A DNA stretch of 18,935 nucleotides from JAYEHK01 sp034659475. Its GTDB lineage: Bacteria; Bacillota; Syntrophomonadia; Syntrophomonadales; Syntrophomonadaceae. Below the pieces are notes generated by a model. That model was not told the DNA's origin. It saw nothing but the letters and a program-made list of their open reading frames with translations, and searched no databases. Below are positions 7,626 through 14,706 of this stretch, in pieces; within the stretch, counting starts at the first letter, position 1; each line of letters begins with the position of its first letter. The stretch lies in the NCBI GenBank assembly GCA_034659475.1, contig JAYEHK010000072.1, forward strand, positions 1 through 18,935, read 5' to 3'. Both the position numbers and the translations under genes were made by a program.

Positions 7626-8480
7626 ATGGTGTTTAAAATTATCAAGAAAAAAATCCTGGCCCCAGCCATTAAACAGTTTGACGTTGAGGCAAAGGCGATA
7701 GCGGCAAAAGCAGAGCCAGGACAATTTGTCATTCTACGAATTGATGAAAAAGGGGAAAGAATCCCCCTGACTATCGCCGACTTTGATCGGGAAAAAGGCT
7801 ATATCAGCCTGATATTTCAAGAAGTAGGGCGGAGTACTCTGGAAATGGGGGAGATGAATGAGGGCGACAGCATACTCGATCTGGTCGGCCCGCTGGGTAA
7901 AGCATCTCACGTTGAAAACTTCGGCCGGGTAATCTGCATAGGCGGCGGAGTGGGAGTAGCACCTATATATCCCATCAACCGTGCCCTCAAACAGGCAGGC
8001 AATCATATAAGCTCCATTATTGGTGCCCGAAATCAAGAAAGCTTAATATTAACCCAAGAAATGCAAAAATATAGTGATGAACTTTACATCGTAACCGATG
8101 ATGGTTCCGGCGGAGAAAAAGGTTTTGTAACCGATCAATTAAAAGAGATTCTAACTAAGGATGCAGGCTACGATCTGATCGTGACCATAGGCCCCCTGCC
8201 CATGATGCAAGCAGTATCTGAATTAACCGCTCCATTTAATATCAAAACCATAGTAAGCCTCAACCCTATCATGGTGGATGGAACAGGCATGTGCGGAGGA
8301 TGCCGAGTACAAGTAGGCAATGAAAACAAATTTGCCTGTGTAGACGGACCAGAGTTTGATGGTCACCAGGTAGACTGGCAAAACGTTATACAGCGCTCCC
8401 GGATCTTCAAACACCAGGAAAAAACCAGCCTAGGAATACACCAGTCTGGAGGTGGATGCCAATGCAAGACAAGAAAGTAA
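7626..8480 (+). CDS. nfnA: NfnA-type ferredoxin:NADP+ oxidoreductase, small subunit
   Basis: This is the small (FAD, [2Fe-2S]) subunit of the electron-bifurcating NADH-dependent reduced ferredoxin:NADP+ oxidoreductase, also annotated as sulfide dehydrogenase subunit SudB. In 284 residues it has a ferredoxin-NADP reductase-like FAD domain (RIPLTIADFD at 45-54), a NAD-binding domain (ICIGGGVGVAPIYPI at 103-117), and the unusual Asp-Cys-Cys-Cys [2Fe-2S] site: Asp218, Cys223, Cys226, Cys238 in MVDGTGMCGGCRV and FACVDGPEFDGH. GGGAGG lies 5 bases before the ATG. The C-terminus carries an extra CQCKTRK. It overlaps nfnB by 19 bases, so the subunits are translationally linked. The close relative acting as glutamate synthase accessory or hydrogenase subunit is less likely given the partner gene. 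Confidence 0.9.
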   Translation: MVFKIIKKKILAPAIKQFDVEAKAIAAKAEPGQFVILRIDEKGERIPLTIADFDREKGYISLIFQEVGRSTLEMGEMNEGDSILDLVGPLGKASHVENFGRVICIGGGVGVAPIYPINRALKQAGNHISSIIGARNQESLILTQEMQKYSDELYIVTDDGSGGEKGFVTDQLKEILTKDAGYDLIVTIGPLPMMQAVSELTAPFNIKTIVSLNPIMVDGTGMCGGCRVQVGNENKFACVDGPEFDGHQVDWQNVIQRSRIFKHQEKTSLGIHQSGGGCQCKTRK

Positions 8481-9856
8481 GGCCCATTCGTCAGGATATG
8501 CCGGTACAGGCAGCTGAAGAAAGAGTGACAAATTTTACAGAAGTAGCCCTGGGCTATGGCGAAGCGCAGGCCCTTTTGGAAGCTTCTCGCTGTCTGCAGT
8601 GCAAGAAGCCTCTGTGTATAGAAGGTTGTCCGGTAGAAGTGCCCATTCCTGAATTTATAAAACTTATAAGTGATAAAAACTACCAGGGAGCAATTGATAA
8701 AATAAAAGAGAAAAATAATTTACCCGCTATCTGTGGGAGAGTCTGCCCGCAGGAGAGTCAGTGTGAAAAGTATTGCATTGTAGGCAAGAAAGGCAGCCCT
8801 GTTGCTATTGGCAGATTGGAGCGTTTTGCAGCTGACTGGGAGAACGTCAACGGAATCAACCGTATAACCACTACGATGAATACAGGAAAAAAAGTAGCAA
8901 TAATCGGGTCCGGACCTGCTGGCCTGACTGCAGCGGCCGACCTGGCTAAGATGGGACATCAAGTAACCGTTTTTGAAGCCCTACATAAACCGGGCGGAGT
9001 ACTGGTATATGGTATTCCAGAGTTCCGTCTGCCCAAAGCCATAGTAGAAAAAGAGATTGAGAATATTGAATCTATGGGTGTGGAATTTAAAAGCAACATG
9101 GTCATAGGGAAGATAAAAAGCGTAGATGAATTATTTGCCGGCGGCTATGATGCGGTATTCATAGGAACCGGGGCTGGTTTTCCTAACTTTATGGATATAC
9201 CCGGCGAGAATTATAATGGTATCTATTCAGCCAATGAGTTTTTAACCCGTATTAACTTGATGAAGGGCTATCTATTCCCTGATTATCTTACTCCGATAAA
9301 TATTGGCCGGCGAGTTGCAGTGCTGGGGGCAGGTAATGTAGCCATGGACAGTGCTAGAACCGCTCTGCGTCTGGGAGCAGAAGAGGTATATATCGTTTAT
9401 CGCAGATCACAACAGGAAATCCCTGCGCGGCTGGAAGAATTAGAACATGCCATTGAGGAAGGCGTACAGCTAAAACTCTTAACCAGTCCAGTTGAATATA
9501 TAGGCGATGAAAACGGCTGGGTAAAGGCCATGCGCTGCCAAGAATATGAACTGGGTGAACCTGATGAATCTGGTCGCAGAAGACCTGTAGCAATTGTTGG
9601 AGCTCAGTTTGTAATGGATATAGATACCGTAGTCGTAGCGATTGGTCAGGGCCCCAATCCGCTGGTAACCAGCAGTACCCCGGGCTTAAAATTGAACCGC
9701 TGGGGAAATATAATAGCAGACGAAGAAACTGGTATCACTAGTAAGGCTGGCGTTTTCGCCGGAGGTGATATCGTCACCGGTGCCGCAACCGTAATTAAAG
9801 CCATGGGTGCAGGTAAAAAAGCTGCCCGGGCTATTGACCAGTATTTAAGCGAGTAG
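8462..9856 (+). CDS. nfnB: NfnB-type ferredoxin:NADP+ oxidoreductase, large subunit
   Basis: This is the large subunit of the bifurcating transhydrogenase (SudA; GltD/GltA-like family). It binds two [4Fe-4S] clusters, the bifurcating FAD and NADP(H). Near residues 45-56 lies CLQCKKPLCIEGCP and near 91-105 CGRVCPQESQCEKYC; then a FAD dinucleotide fold (VAIIGSGPAGLTAA), a second nucleotide fold (VAVLGAGNVAMDSARTALRL with YRRSQQEIPAR for NADPH), and the FAD-closing GVFAGGDIVTGA. An ATG at 8456 would add two residues, but GGAGGT at 8448 is 8 bases from the ATG at 8462, which I prefer (464 residues). Next to nfnA, the NfnAB reading is stronger than glutamate synthase small subunit, since no large gltB is present. 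Confidence 0.9.
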   Translation: MQDKKVRPIRQDMPVQAAEERVTNFTEVALGYGEAQALLEASRCLQCKKPLCIEGCPVEVPIPEFIKLISDKNYQGAIDKIKEKNNLPAICGRVCPQESQCEKYCIVGKKGSPVAIGRLERFAADWENVNGINRITTTMNTGKKVAIIGSGPAGLTAAADLAKMGHQVTVFEALHKPGGVLVYGIPEFRLPKAIVEKEIENIESMGVEFKSNMVIGKIKSVDELFAGGYDAVFIGTGAGFPNFMDIPGENYNGIYSANEFLTRINLMKGYLFPDYLTPINIGRRVAVLGAGNVAMDSARTALRLGAEEVYIVYRRSQQEIPARLEELEHAIEEGVQLKLLTSPVEYIGDENGWVKAMRCQEYELGEPDESGRRRPVAIVGAQFVMDIDTVVVAIGQGPNPLVTSSTPGLKLNRWGNIIADEETGITSKAGVFAGGDIVTGAATVIKAMGAGKKAARAIDQYLSE

Positions 9857-9858
9857 GG

Positions 9859-9892
9859 CGGGAGGTAGCAGGCAAGTACCTGCTATCTCTCG
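9859..9892 (+). other. Strong hairpin between nfnB and nadK
   Basis: A 14-bp stem (9859-9872 with 9879-9892, two G-T pairs, 6-base loop) begins 2 bases after the nfnB stop. No T-run follows, so it looks like an mRNA-stabilising or processing structure rather than a terminator. It could let nadK be expressed at a lower level than nfnAB from one transcript. Confidence 0.55.
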
Positions 9893-9924
9893 GAGTAATA
9901 GCCAGCTTAAGGAGGACGGTTGAA

Positions 9925-10770
9925 TTGAAAGTACTAATTCTATATAAAAATGAAAATAAGGCCAGTAAACTGGCAGTAGATTTATCCGAACAGCTGTATA
10001 AGAAAAAAATAAAGGTTTCAACTTTGGAAAGCAGCAAACTAGAAGGCAGATCTGCCCAGGATGAAGATATGGTTTTTGTTCTAGGAGGAGATGGCACTTT
10101 CTTAAAAGCCGCCCGCTTTATAGCAGGAACAGGGACACCTATACTCGGCATAAATCACGGAAAAATTGGTTTTTTGAACAGCATAGAGCCGGATGACCTG
10201 CCGCAGGCTCTAAAAAAGCTACTCAACCATGATTATTACCTGGAAAAAAGATTGATGATCGACATCACCGTTATCAGGGAAGGAAAAAATATTTATCAGG
10301 GCTTAGCCTTGAATGATGCGATCATTAGGACTCAGGCCTTGCATACGATCAATATTAATCTATCGATAAACAGTGCCCAATATGCGAACTACTGTGGAGA
10401 TGGGGTGGTGTGTGCCACTCCATCTGGTTCAACTGCCTACTCATATTCCGCTGGTGGCCCGGTTATTGCCGCCAATGTAGAAGCGCTCGTAATTACCCCC
10501 ATTTGTTCTCAGTTATCATGCTCCAGAGCCTTGGTGGTAAATTCAGCAGCTGTATTAGAATTTGCAATGGAAACTGATTATAATGCGGTGATCACAGTAG
10601 ATGGTGATGAAAAAGTTGACCTTAACAGAGGCGACCAGATTCAAATTAAGAAATCCTCAATAACTACGAATATAGTGCAATTTACTTCGCTTAGTTGTTT
10701 GAATAAAATCACGCAAAAGCAAGAAAAACTGATTTATGATAAAGAATCCATGACTAGGGGACGGGAATGA
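9925..10770 (+). CDS. nadK: NAD kinase
   Basis: The enzyme phosphorylates NAD+ to NADP+ in the cytoplasm. Diagnostic motifs are GGDGTFLKAAR at residues 54-64, LGINHGKIGFL at 74-84, the Asn-Asp at 130-131, and GDGVVCATPSGSTAYSYSAG at 158-177. The start is TTG 9925, with GGAGGA 8 bases upstream; no good ATG is available. It follows nfnB by 68 bases, which links NADP+ synthesis to the NADP-dependent bifurcating enzyme. The body of 281 residues is normal, but the last 20 or so residues lack the usual ending of the family, and the final codons (MTRGRE) lie inside a copy of the GGGGACG repeat. The original end may have been replaced when the repeat or the intron remnant arrived. Confidence 0.93.
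   Translation: MKVLILYKNENKASKLAVDLSEQLYKKKIKVSTLESSKLEGRSAQDEDMVFVLGGDGTFLKAARFIAGTGTPILGINHGKIGFLNSIEPDDLPQALKKLLNHDYYLEKRLMIDITVIREGKNIYQGLALNDAIIRTQALHTININLSINSAQYANYCGDGVVCATPSGSTAYSYSAGGPVIAANVEALVITPICSQLSCSRALVVNSAAVLEFAMETDYNAVITVDGDEKVDLNRGDQIQIKKSSITTNIVQFTSLSCLNKITQKQEKLIYDKESMTRGRE
10752..10765 (+). repeat. Partial GGGGACG repeat inside the 3' end of nadK
   Basis: GACTAGGGGACGGG matches the left arm of the hairpin family (GACAAGGGGACGGG at 3803) with two mismatches. No right arm follows. It encodes the last residues of NAD kinase. Confidence 0.4.
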
Positions 10771-10800
10771 GCCCAAGCAAAGGAGCTACATAATTTGCTA

Positions 10801-10937
10801 TTTTCTCATGTTCGGCTAGTCGAACTACAGAGAGTAGTTCGGTGAGAGATTTCAGGAGCCGTATACGGAAAACGTACGTGCGGATCTGTGAGAGCAAGAA
10901 AAGCAGGACTAATTATCCTGTTTTTCAGCTACTCGAT
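10801..10937 (+). mobile_element. Group II intron 3' end (end of domain IV, domains V and VI), remnant
   Basis: Positions 10856-10887 fold like intron domain V: GAGCCGTAT pairs with GTGCGGATC below a two-base bulge, with a short upper stem closed by a GAAAA loop. Just upstream is GTAGTTCGGTGAGAG and just downstream GTGAGAGCAAGAAAAGCAGG, which with ATCCTG forms domain VI. The sequence ends in CTACTCGAT (10929-10937), as many bacterial group II introns do before the 3' exon. Only about 140 bases are left: domain I and the reverse transcriptase gene are missing. The G of the catalytic AGC triad faces an A rather than the usual U, which suggests decay. Confidence 0.7.
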
Positions 10938-11271
10938 ATATATTTATATAAGAACCTTCCTCGCGACATTGGGTAATAATAACAGCTGCAAGGGGGTTCC
11001 TATTTTTCCGGATTTACGCCAAGAACCTTTTTGTTACAAACCCTTCCATCCTTTTTTCAATTAATACTGATCATTGCAAAGGGAAAACAGGTAAATATAA
11101 ATGTCATGCATATAAGACCTATAAATACGATCTAAATTATCTCTCTTCATCCGCTTCCCCCTTTACCTATACACGTATTATAAAGCTAAAAGTTACATAA
11201 ATAGACAAACTACAAGGAGCATTCATGTAATCAACAAAAGTAGATCATGAAAAAAGAGACACCGATTAATA
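10938..11271. other. Gene-free AT-rich stretch with an orphan start signal
   Basis: No coding gene is visible. Two GAACC-rich stretches (10970-11035) could form a weak hairpin. At 11214-11230 an AAGGAG ribosome-binding site sits 5 bases before an ATG that is immediately followed by TAA. TATTATAAA at 11177-11185 could be a -10. This may be the leftover front of a deleted gene. Confidence 0.4.
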
Positions 11272-11313
11272 TCAAGGGGGACGGGGGTGTTGACAACAAC
11301 CCCGTCCCCCTGA
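11272..11313. repeat. GGGGACG hairpin repeat, full copy; probable terminator for the flavodoxin operon
   Basis: GGGGGACGGGG (11276-11286) pairs perfectly with CCCCGTCCCCC (11300-11310), extended by TCA/TGA around a one-base bulge. It lies 17 bases beyond the stop of the minus-strand 56-residue gene and may end that transcript, although no T-run follows. Confidence 0.7.
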
Positions 11314-11329
11314 CAATCGAAGCTTGCGT

Positions 11330-11500
11330 TTACCTGCTTCTCAGGTATTTAGTATCCCGACTTTCTAGAATATATGCCACTTTATTAATCATATCTTCTC
11401 GATCTTTCTGAAGCGTTCCCTGCATAGGTAAGTAATCAGATATATGATGGCTTACAAATTTCAACCCATCAATGGTGATGTTTTCAAGGATTACTTTCAT
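11330..11500 (-). CDS. Unrecognised 56-residue protein downstream of the flavodoxin-like gene
   Basis: The frame starts MKVILENITIDGLKFV and ends DTKYLRSR, rich in charged residues, with no cysteine, signal peptide or membrane helix. I recognise no family. The ATG at 11500 lies 18 bases after the stop of the flavodoxin-like gene on the same strand, so the two are probably one transcript ended by the hairpin at 11272-11313. The ribosome-binding site is weak (AAGG about 10 bases upstream), and translational coupling would help. Codon use is coding-like and the spacing is operon-like, but the frame is short. It might be a small partner of the flavoprotein; that is inference from position. Confidence 0.55.
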   Translation of the reverse strand: MKVILENITIDGLKFVSHHISDYLPMQGTLQKDREDMINKVAYILESRDTKYLRSR

Positions 11501-11518
11501 TTCTTTATCGCCTTATAC

Positions 11519-12124
11519 CTACCTTTTAGACACTAGTTCTTTGCTCCATCCCTTAATTGCATCCGGATTTATAAAATCTCCTTCTTTAATTTCCTTTATA
11601 AATATAGACATTAACCGCATAGTCATACGGCTACGGAAGTCAAGCTTCTTATAGTCTAGCTTTCCTGCGAAGAATGCTGTGTTTATCGGTTTTAATTGCG
11701 GAGCAGATGCCAGTAATGGTTTAAGGTATTTCGACATTTCATGATCCTTATCCATGAATTTCATTTCCTGGCTGGATGCTTTAAGCAATGGAAGTGAGGG
11801 GTCCAGGTAAATTTCATCCACTTCCAGCTCTTTATCGGTAAACTTTGAAAGTGCAAGACAGGTTAGAAAATAGGCGAGCTTTTTGGACCTTAAGTCCATT
11901 TCATGCTTTTTTAAAAATTCACTTACCTCCGGCAGGGGAGCACCTTTTAATATCGGGCTACCAATTACTACTGCATAATAGCCTTGTAGATTATTAACGC
12001 TATCAATGGAAGATACTTCTACCTTTAAACCAGCAGAACTTAACTCATTGGCAAGCATATCAGCGACTTCTGCGGTTGAACCTGCTCGGCTTGCATAGGT
12101 GACTAATACTTTTTTATCATCCAT
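11519..12124 (-). CDS. Flavodoxin-domain protein (HemG/menaquinone-dependent protoporphyrinogen dehydrogenase-like)
   Basis: The protein is a soluble FMN-binding flavodoxin-fold protein of 201 residues. The FMN phosphate loop is TYASRAGSTAEVA near residues 9-21, and IGSPILKGAPLPEVSEFL near 55-72 matches the HemG-like subfamily. The C-terminal 90 residues are rich in Lys and Leu (LDYKKLDFRSRMTMRLM). AAGGAG is 9 bases before the ATG. Enzymes of this family transfer electrons to quinones or heme precursors, but no heme genes are nearby, so a general electron-transfer or quinone-linked role is as likely. It is followed by a 56-residue gene. Family firm, function open. Confidence 0.8.
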   Translation of the reverse strand: MDDKKVLVTYASRAGSTAEVADMLANELSSAGLKVEVSSIDSVNNLQGYYAVVIGSPILKGAPLPEVSEFLKKHEMDLRSKKLAYFLTCLALSKFTDKELEVDEIYLDPSLPLLKASSQEMKFMDKDHEMSKYLKPLLASAPQLKPINTAFFAGKLDYKKLDFRSRMTMRLMSIFIKEIKEGDFINPDAIKGWSKELVSKR

Positions 12125-12268
12125 GGTGTATTACTCCTTTATAAATTTCTAGACAATAAATCCTAATATTGTATTATTTCAAATATACCTTAATTGACTT
12201 GTTAATGAAAGTAATACCGTGCTAAACATCAAACATTTAATTTAGTGGTGAAAAAAGGAGAAAAAAGT

Positions 12269-12310
12269 GAGGCTCGGCCATCGCTAATAACAGGATGGTT
12301 GAGCCTTTTT
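12269..12310 (+). terminator. Rho-independent terminator in the gap before the flavodoxin gene
   Basis: GGCTCGGCCATC (12271-12282) pairs with GATGGTTGAGCC (12294-12305) over 12 bp including two G-T pairs, followed by TTTTT. On the minus strand the stem is followed 4 bases later by six T residues, so it may work both ways and insulate the flavodoxin promoter from the DUF3160 remnant. Confidence 0.7.
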
Positions 12311-12394
12311 AACGCGCAAAAATATCGGTTGATCTTTCCGGAATTGTTTCCTGGTTTTTATCTCCAAGGATGCTAGTTAAATGCTAGGTAGCTT

Positions 12395-12766
12395 TTAGCC
12401 CATTGAGGCATAATATGCTGGATCAGGATTATCCAGCATATTATGCCACTGCTTGTCTGTCAGGCGATCCTTAGCTGGCCAGGAAAATTCATAATAGGAA
12501 TAAACGCCTCCTTGCGCTAGTTGTAACTTTCCATTTACCGGGACCAGAGCATAAATGGTAAATATATTCCCAGTGGCTTCTTCCAGTACCAGCTTTAGAT
12601 CTGGGTTCGTTGCTACATCCGCTATCAGGGCTGCAGGGTGGTCTTTAACATCAAGAATTTGGCCTTTTTTCATATCTTTTAAGGAGGCATACCAGAATTT
12701 CCGCAAGTCTGCGCCTATATTGCGGATCAGGTCATTTTCTGCTGCGATTAATTTGTTCCCGTTTAA
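12395..12766 (-). pseudogene. DUF3160-family protein, C-terminal fragment
   Basis: Read from an in-frame stop at 12769-12767, the open stretch gives about 123 residues: KLIAAENDLIRNIGADLRKFW, then IADVATNPDLKLVLEEATGN, then VPVNGKLQLAQGGVYSYYEF and DRLTDKQWHNML. This is the end of the DUF3160 family, whose full members have about 700 residues and are usually secreted. The N-terminal part, including any signal peptide, is gone, replaced upstream by a transposase fragment. No ribosome-binding site precedes the first candidate start. The last codons lie in a perfect 17-bp inverted repeat. Confidence 0.75.
12407..12447 (-). repeat. 17-bp perfect inverted repeat at the end of the DUF3160 fragment
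   Basis: GGCATAATATGCTGGAT (12407-12423) and its exact reverse complement (12431-12447) flank a 7-base loop. It overlaps coding sequence. There is no T-run, so it is not a standard terminator. Confidence 0.65.
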
Positions 12767-12792
12767 TTATTTTTCGGAGATGGTTTTTAAAG

Positions 12793-13220
12793 CTAAGCAA
12801 AGTCAGCAATCCAGTGCATTACTTGACATGAAACAGTTTGAGCTAACTCCTTAGGAACATACGCAAGCAGAATCATGCAGTAAAACATCAGTTGCCGTAA
12901 AGCCTTTTCATAATCTAAACCCTGTATCTCGTCGCAGAAGAGGAAGAAAAGGTCTCCGAAACGGCGTGGATTTTGATTGTGACGATAACGCTGGTTTCCT
13001 TTTTTAATCATGCCGATCACATGCAGACCAATAAGACGAAGCTCCCTGAACATGGGTTCATCAGAACGTAATCGGCAGTGATATCAACACTTAAGGCATT
13101 TTTGATCAGCTTAAGCATAACATCAGGTTTTTGCATCACAGCTTCAAGGCGACGCTTAAATCCATGGGTGCGTTTATCGATGGAAGCAGATGCCTCGTTA
13201 TAACGGTTTGTTTGGAATGT
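12793..13220 (-). pseudogene. DDE transposase remnant, frameshifted and internally deleted
   Basis: On the minus strand the first frame (about 13220-13060) encodes SIDKRTHGFKRRLEA and ITADYVLM, and a second frame (13053-12793) continues EPMFRELRLIGLHVIGMIKK, GNQRYRHNQ, then FGDLFFLFCDEIQGLDYEKA. Together these match an IS4-like DDE transposase. In intact relatives, YVLMD and a TWFT stretch precede NEPM; here roughly 19 bases are missing at about 13065, which removes the catalytic Asp and shifts the frame. Another internal stretch after YRHNQ is also gone. It is dead. Its 5' end abuts the start of the second chemotaxis receptor. Confidence 0.7.
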
Positions 13221-13227
13221 TTTTGTG

Positions 13228-14640
13228 ATGATTACATTATACCAAACACTGATAGCCGTTATTATCATGGCAAATATTTGTGCATTAATTTTGTATTTTT
13301 CAGGAAAAGGCGGAACCTCACTTAAGCTAAACCATATTCTAATTGAGATAATAGTTTTGGCAATTATTATCAGTTTAACCATTGCAGTCACTAAAAAATT
13401 TGATTTGGGCGAAAAAAATAAATATTTAGTTATGACGGTCGTTGCAATTTGTATTCTAGCCTTTGACCTTACATTAACGGGAGCAAACTGGGTATTAGCA
13501 GATTTCTATTTGGTTATGTTCCTTAGTCTCTTATATTCCGATATCTGGGTATCGATGTACAGCTCGGTTCTGGTTTTTATCGGAACTGCCATGGTACTAA
13601 TATTAACTCCAGAATTAAGACCGGCGGTTAATGCCGAGGGAGAAATTGCGGTTATGTTTATGAACTATGCCTGGTCTACCATTGGAGTGGGAGTTGCTGC
13701 GTTATCATCTTCGCGACTACTTAAGCAGTTTGTTAAACATGCAGAACAATCTAATTCAACTAACCAGAGTATGCAAAGTCTTGCCCGTGGAGTATCTGGG
13801 CAGGCAGATCTGGTTGCCCAGGTATCCAATCAACTCATGGTTTCAGCAACGGATACTGCTCGGGCAACTAAACAGGTTAACTCAAGTGCGGAGAGTTTGG
13901 CTCAGGCGTCAAATAGCTCGGTGCTATATGTTGGACGGACTAACGAGGTATTTAGGGAAGTAACTGTTGCTTTAGGTACTGCTGGAGATAATATACAACT
14001 AGTAAATGAAGAATCAACGGCTTTTAAGCAAATTGTTGAAGAAGGATTGACGGCTATGCAGGAACAAAGCCGAATGATGGAGATTAGTTGCCAAGCACAG
14101 GGAGCAGTGGGACAAGCAGTTGATACACTGCAAGGGCAAACCAAACAAATTGAAGACATTGTAGCCTTGATTACCAATATAGCAAGTCAAACTAATCTGC
14201 TTGCACTCAACGCTGCCATTGAAGCAACTCGGGCAGGGGAAACCGGGCGCGGTTTTGCCGTAGTTGCCGAGGAAGTTAGAAAATTAGCCGAGGACTCAAG
14301 TGAAGCAGCCCGTGACATAGCAGCATTGATTAATGCAATACGTGTAGGAATGGAAGATACAGTAGATGAAATACAGCGTTCTCATCGGATAAATGATGAA
14401 CAAAGCACAACAGTATTGAAAACCCAGGAAATGTTTAATATGGTCGCTAATGGTGCAAGCAATATTGATAATGCTATACAAGAAGTTTCCGCAGTTTTGC
14501 AGGAAGTATTAGCTTCCAGTGAACAGGTAAGCTGTAATATAGAAAATATTTCTTCTAGCGCACAAGAATCCGCAGCAGGTGCACAAGAAATCACTGCATT
14601 GACCGAACAACAAGTCATTGCCATCAATACGATAGAATAG
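13228..14640 (+). CDS. Methyl-accepting chemotaxis protein with a multi-pass membrane N-terminus and no HAMP
   Basis: This is a chemoreceptor-like protein of 470 residues. Residues 1 to about 165 hold about five or six hydrophobic segments (LIAVIIMANICALILYF; ILIEIIVLAIIISLTIAV; YLVMTVVAICILAFDLTL; FYLVMFLSLLY; VLVFIGTAMVLIL; STIGVGVAALS) with short loops, so it lacks an extracellular Cache domain. No HAMP is seen; the coiled coil starts directly. The kinase-control tip near 318-365 is intact (ASQTNLLALNAAIEATRAGE, VVAEEVRKLAEDSSEAARDI). The start is uncertain: ATG 13228 or GTG 13225, neither with a ribosome-binding site, because a transposase remnant lies directly upstream. The stop overlaps a repeat. 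Confidence 0.88.
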   Translation: MITLYQTLIAVIIMANICALILYFSGKGGTSLKLNHILIEIIVLAIIISLTIAVTKKFDLGEKNKYLVMTVVAICILAFDLTLTGANWVLADFYLVMFLSLLYSDIWVSMYSSVLVFIGTAMVLILTPELRPAVNAEGEIAVMFMNYAWSTIGVGVAALSSSRLLKQFVKHAEQSNSTNQSMQSLARGVSGQADLVAQVSNQLMVSATDTARATKQVNSSAESLAQASNSSVLYVGRTNEVFREVTVALGTAGDNIQLVNEESTAFKQIVEEGLTAMQEQSRMMEISCQAQGAVGQAVDTLQGQTKQIEDIVALITNIASQTNLLALNAAIEATRAGETGRGFAVVAEEVRKLAEDSSEAARDIAALINAIRVGMEDTVDEIQRSHRINDEQSTTVLKTQEMFNMVANGASNIDNAIQEVSAVLQEVLASSEQVSCNIENISSSAQESAAGAQEITALTEQQVIAINTIE

Positions 14641-14667
14641 AGACAGGGGGACGTTTCATTTTGTCTC
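14640..14667. repeat. GGGGACG hairpin repeat, variant copy
   Basis: GAGACA (14640-14645) pairs with TGTCTC (14662-14667), enclosing GGGGGACGTTTCATTT. It shares the GGGGGACG core with the other copies but has a different loop and outer stem. It starts on the last base of the chemotaxis stop codon and lies between this gene and the converging fixX, with no other terminator visible there. Confidence 0.6.
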
Positions 14668-14706
14668 ACATGATTATGTCAAGCGTGATCCCTTAAGCGC
14701 TATCTT

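Noticed and set aside
11247..11417. A 56-codon plus-strand frame (MKKETPINIKGDGG...) running through the hairpin repeat
   Set aside because: No ribosome-binding site; it reads through the repeat and antisense to the better-supported 56-residue gene.
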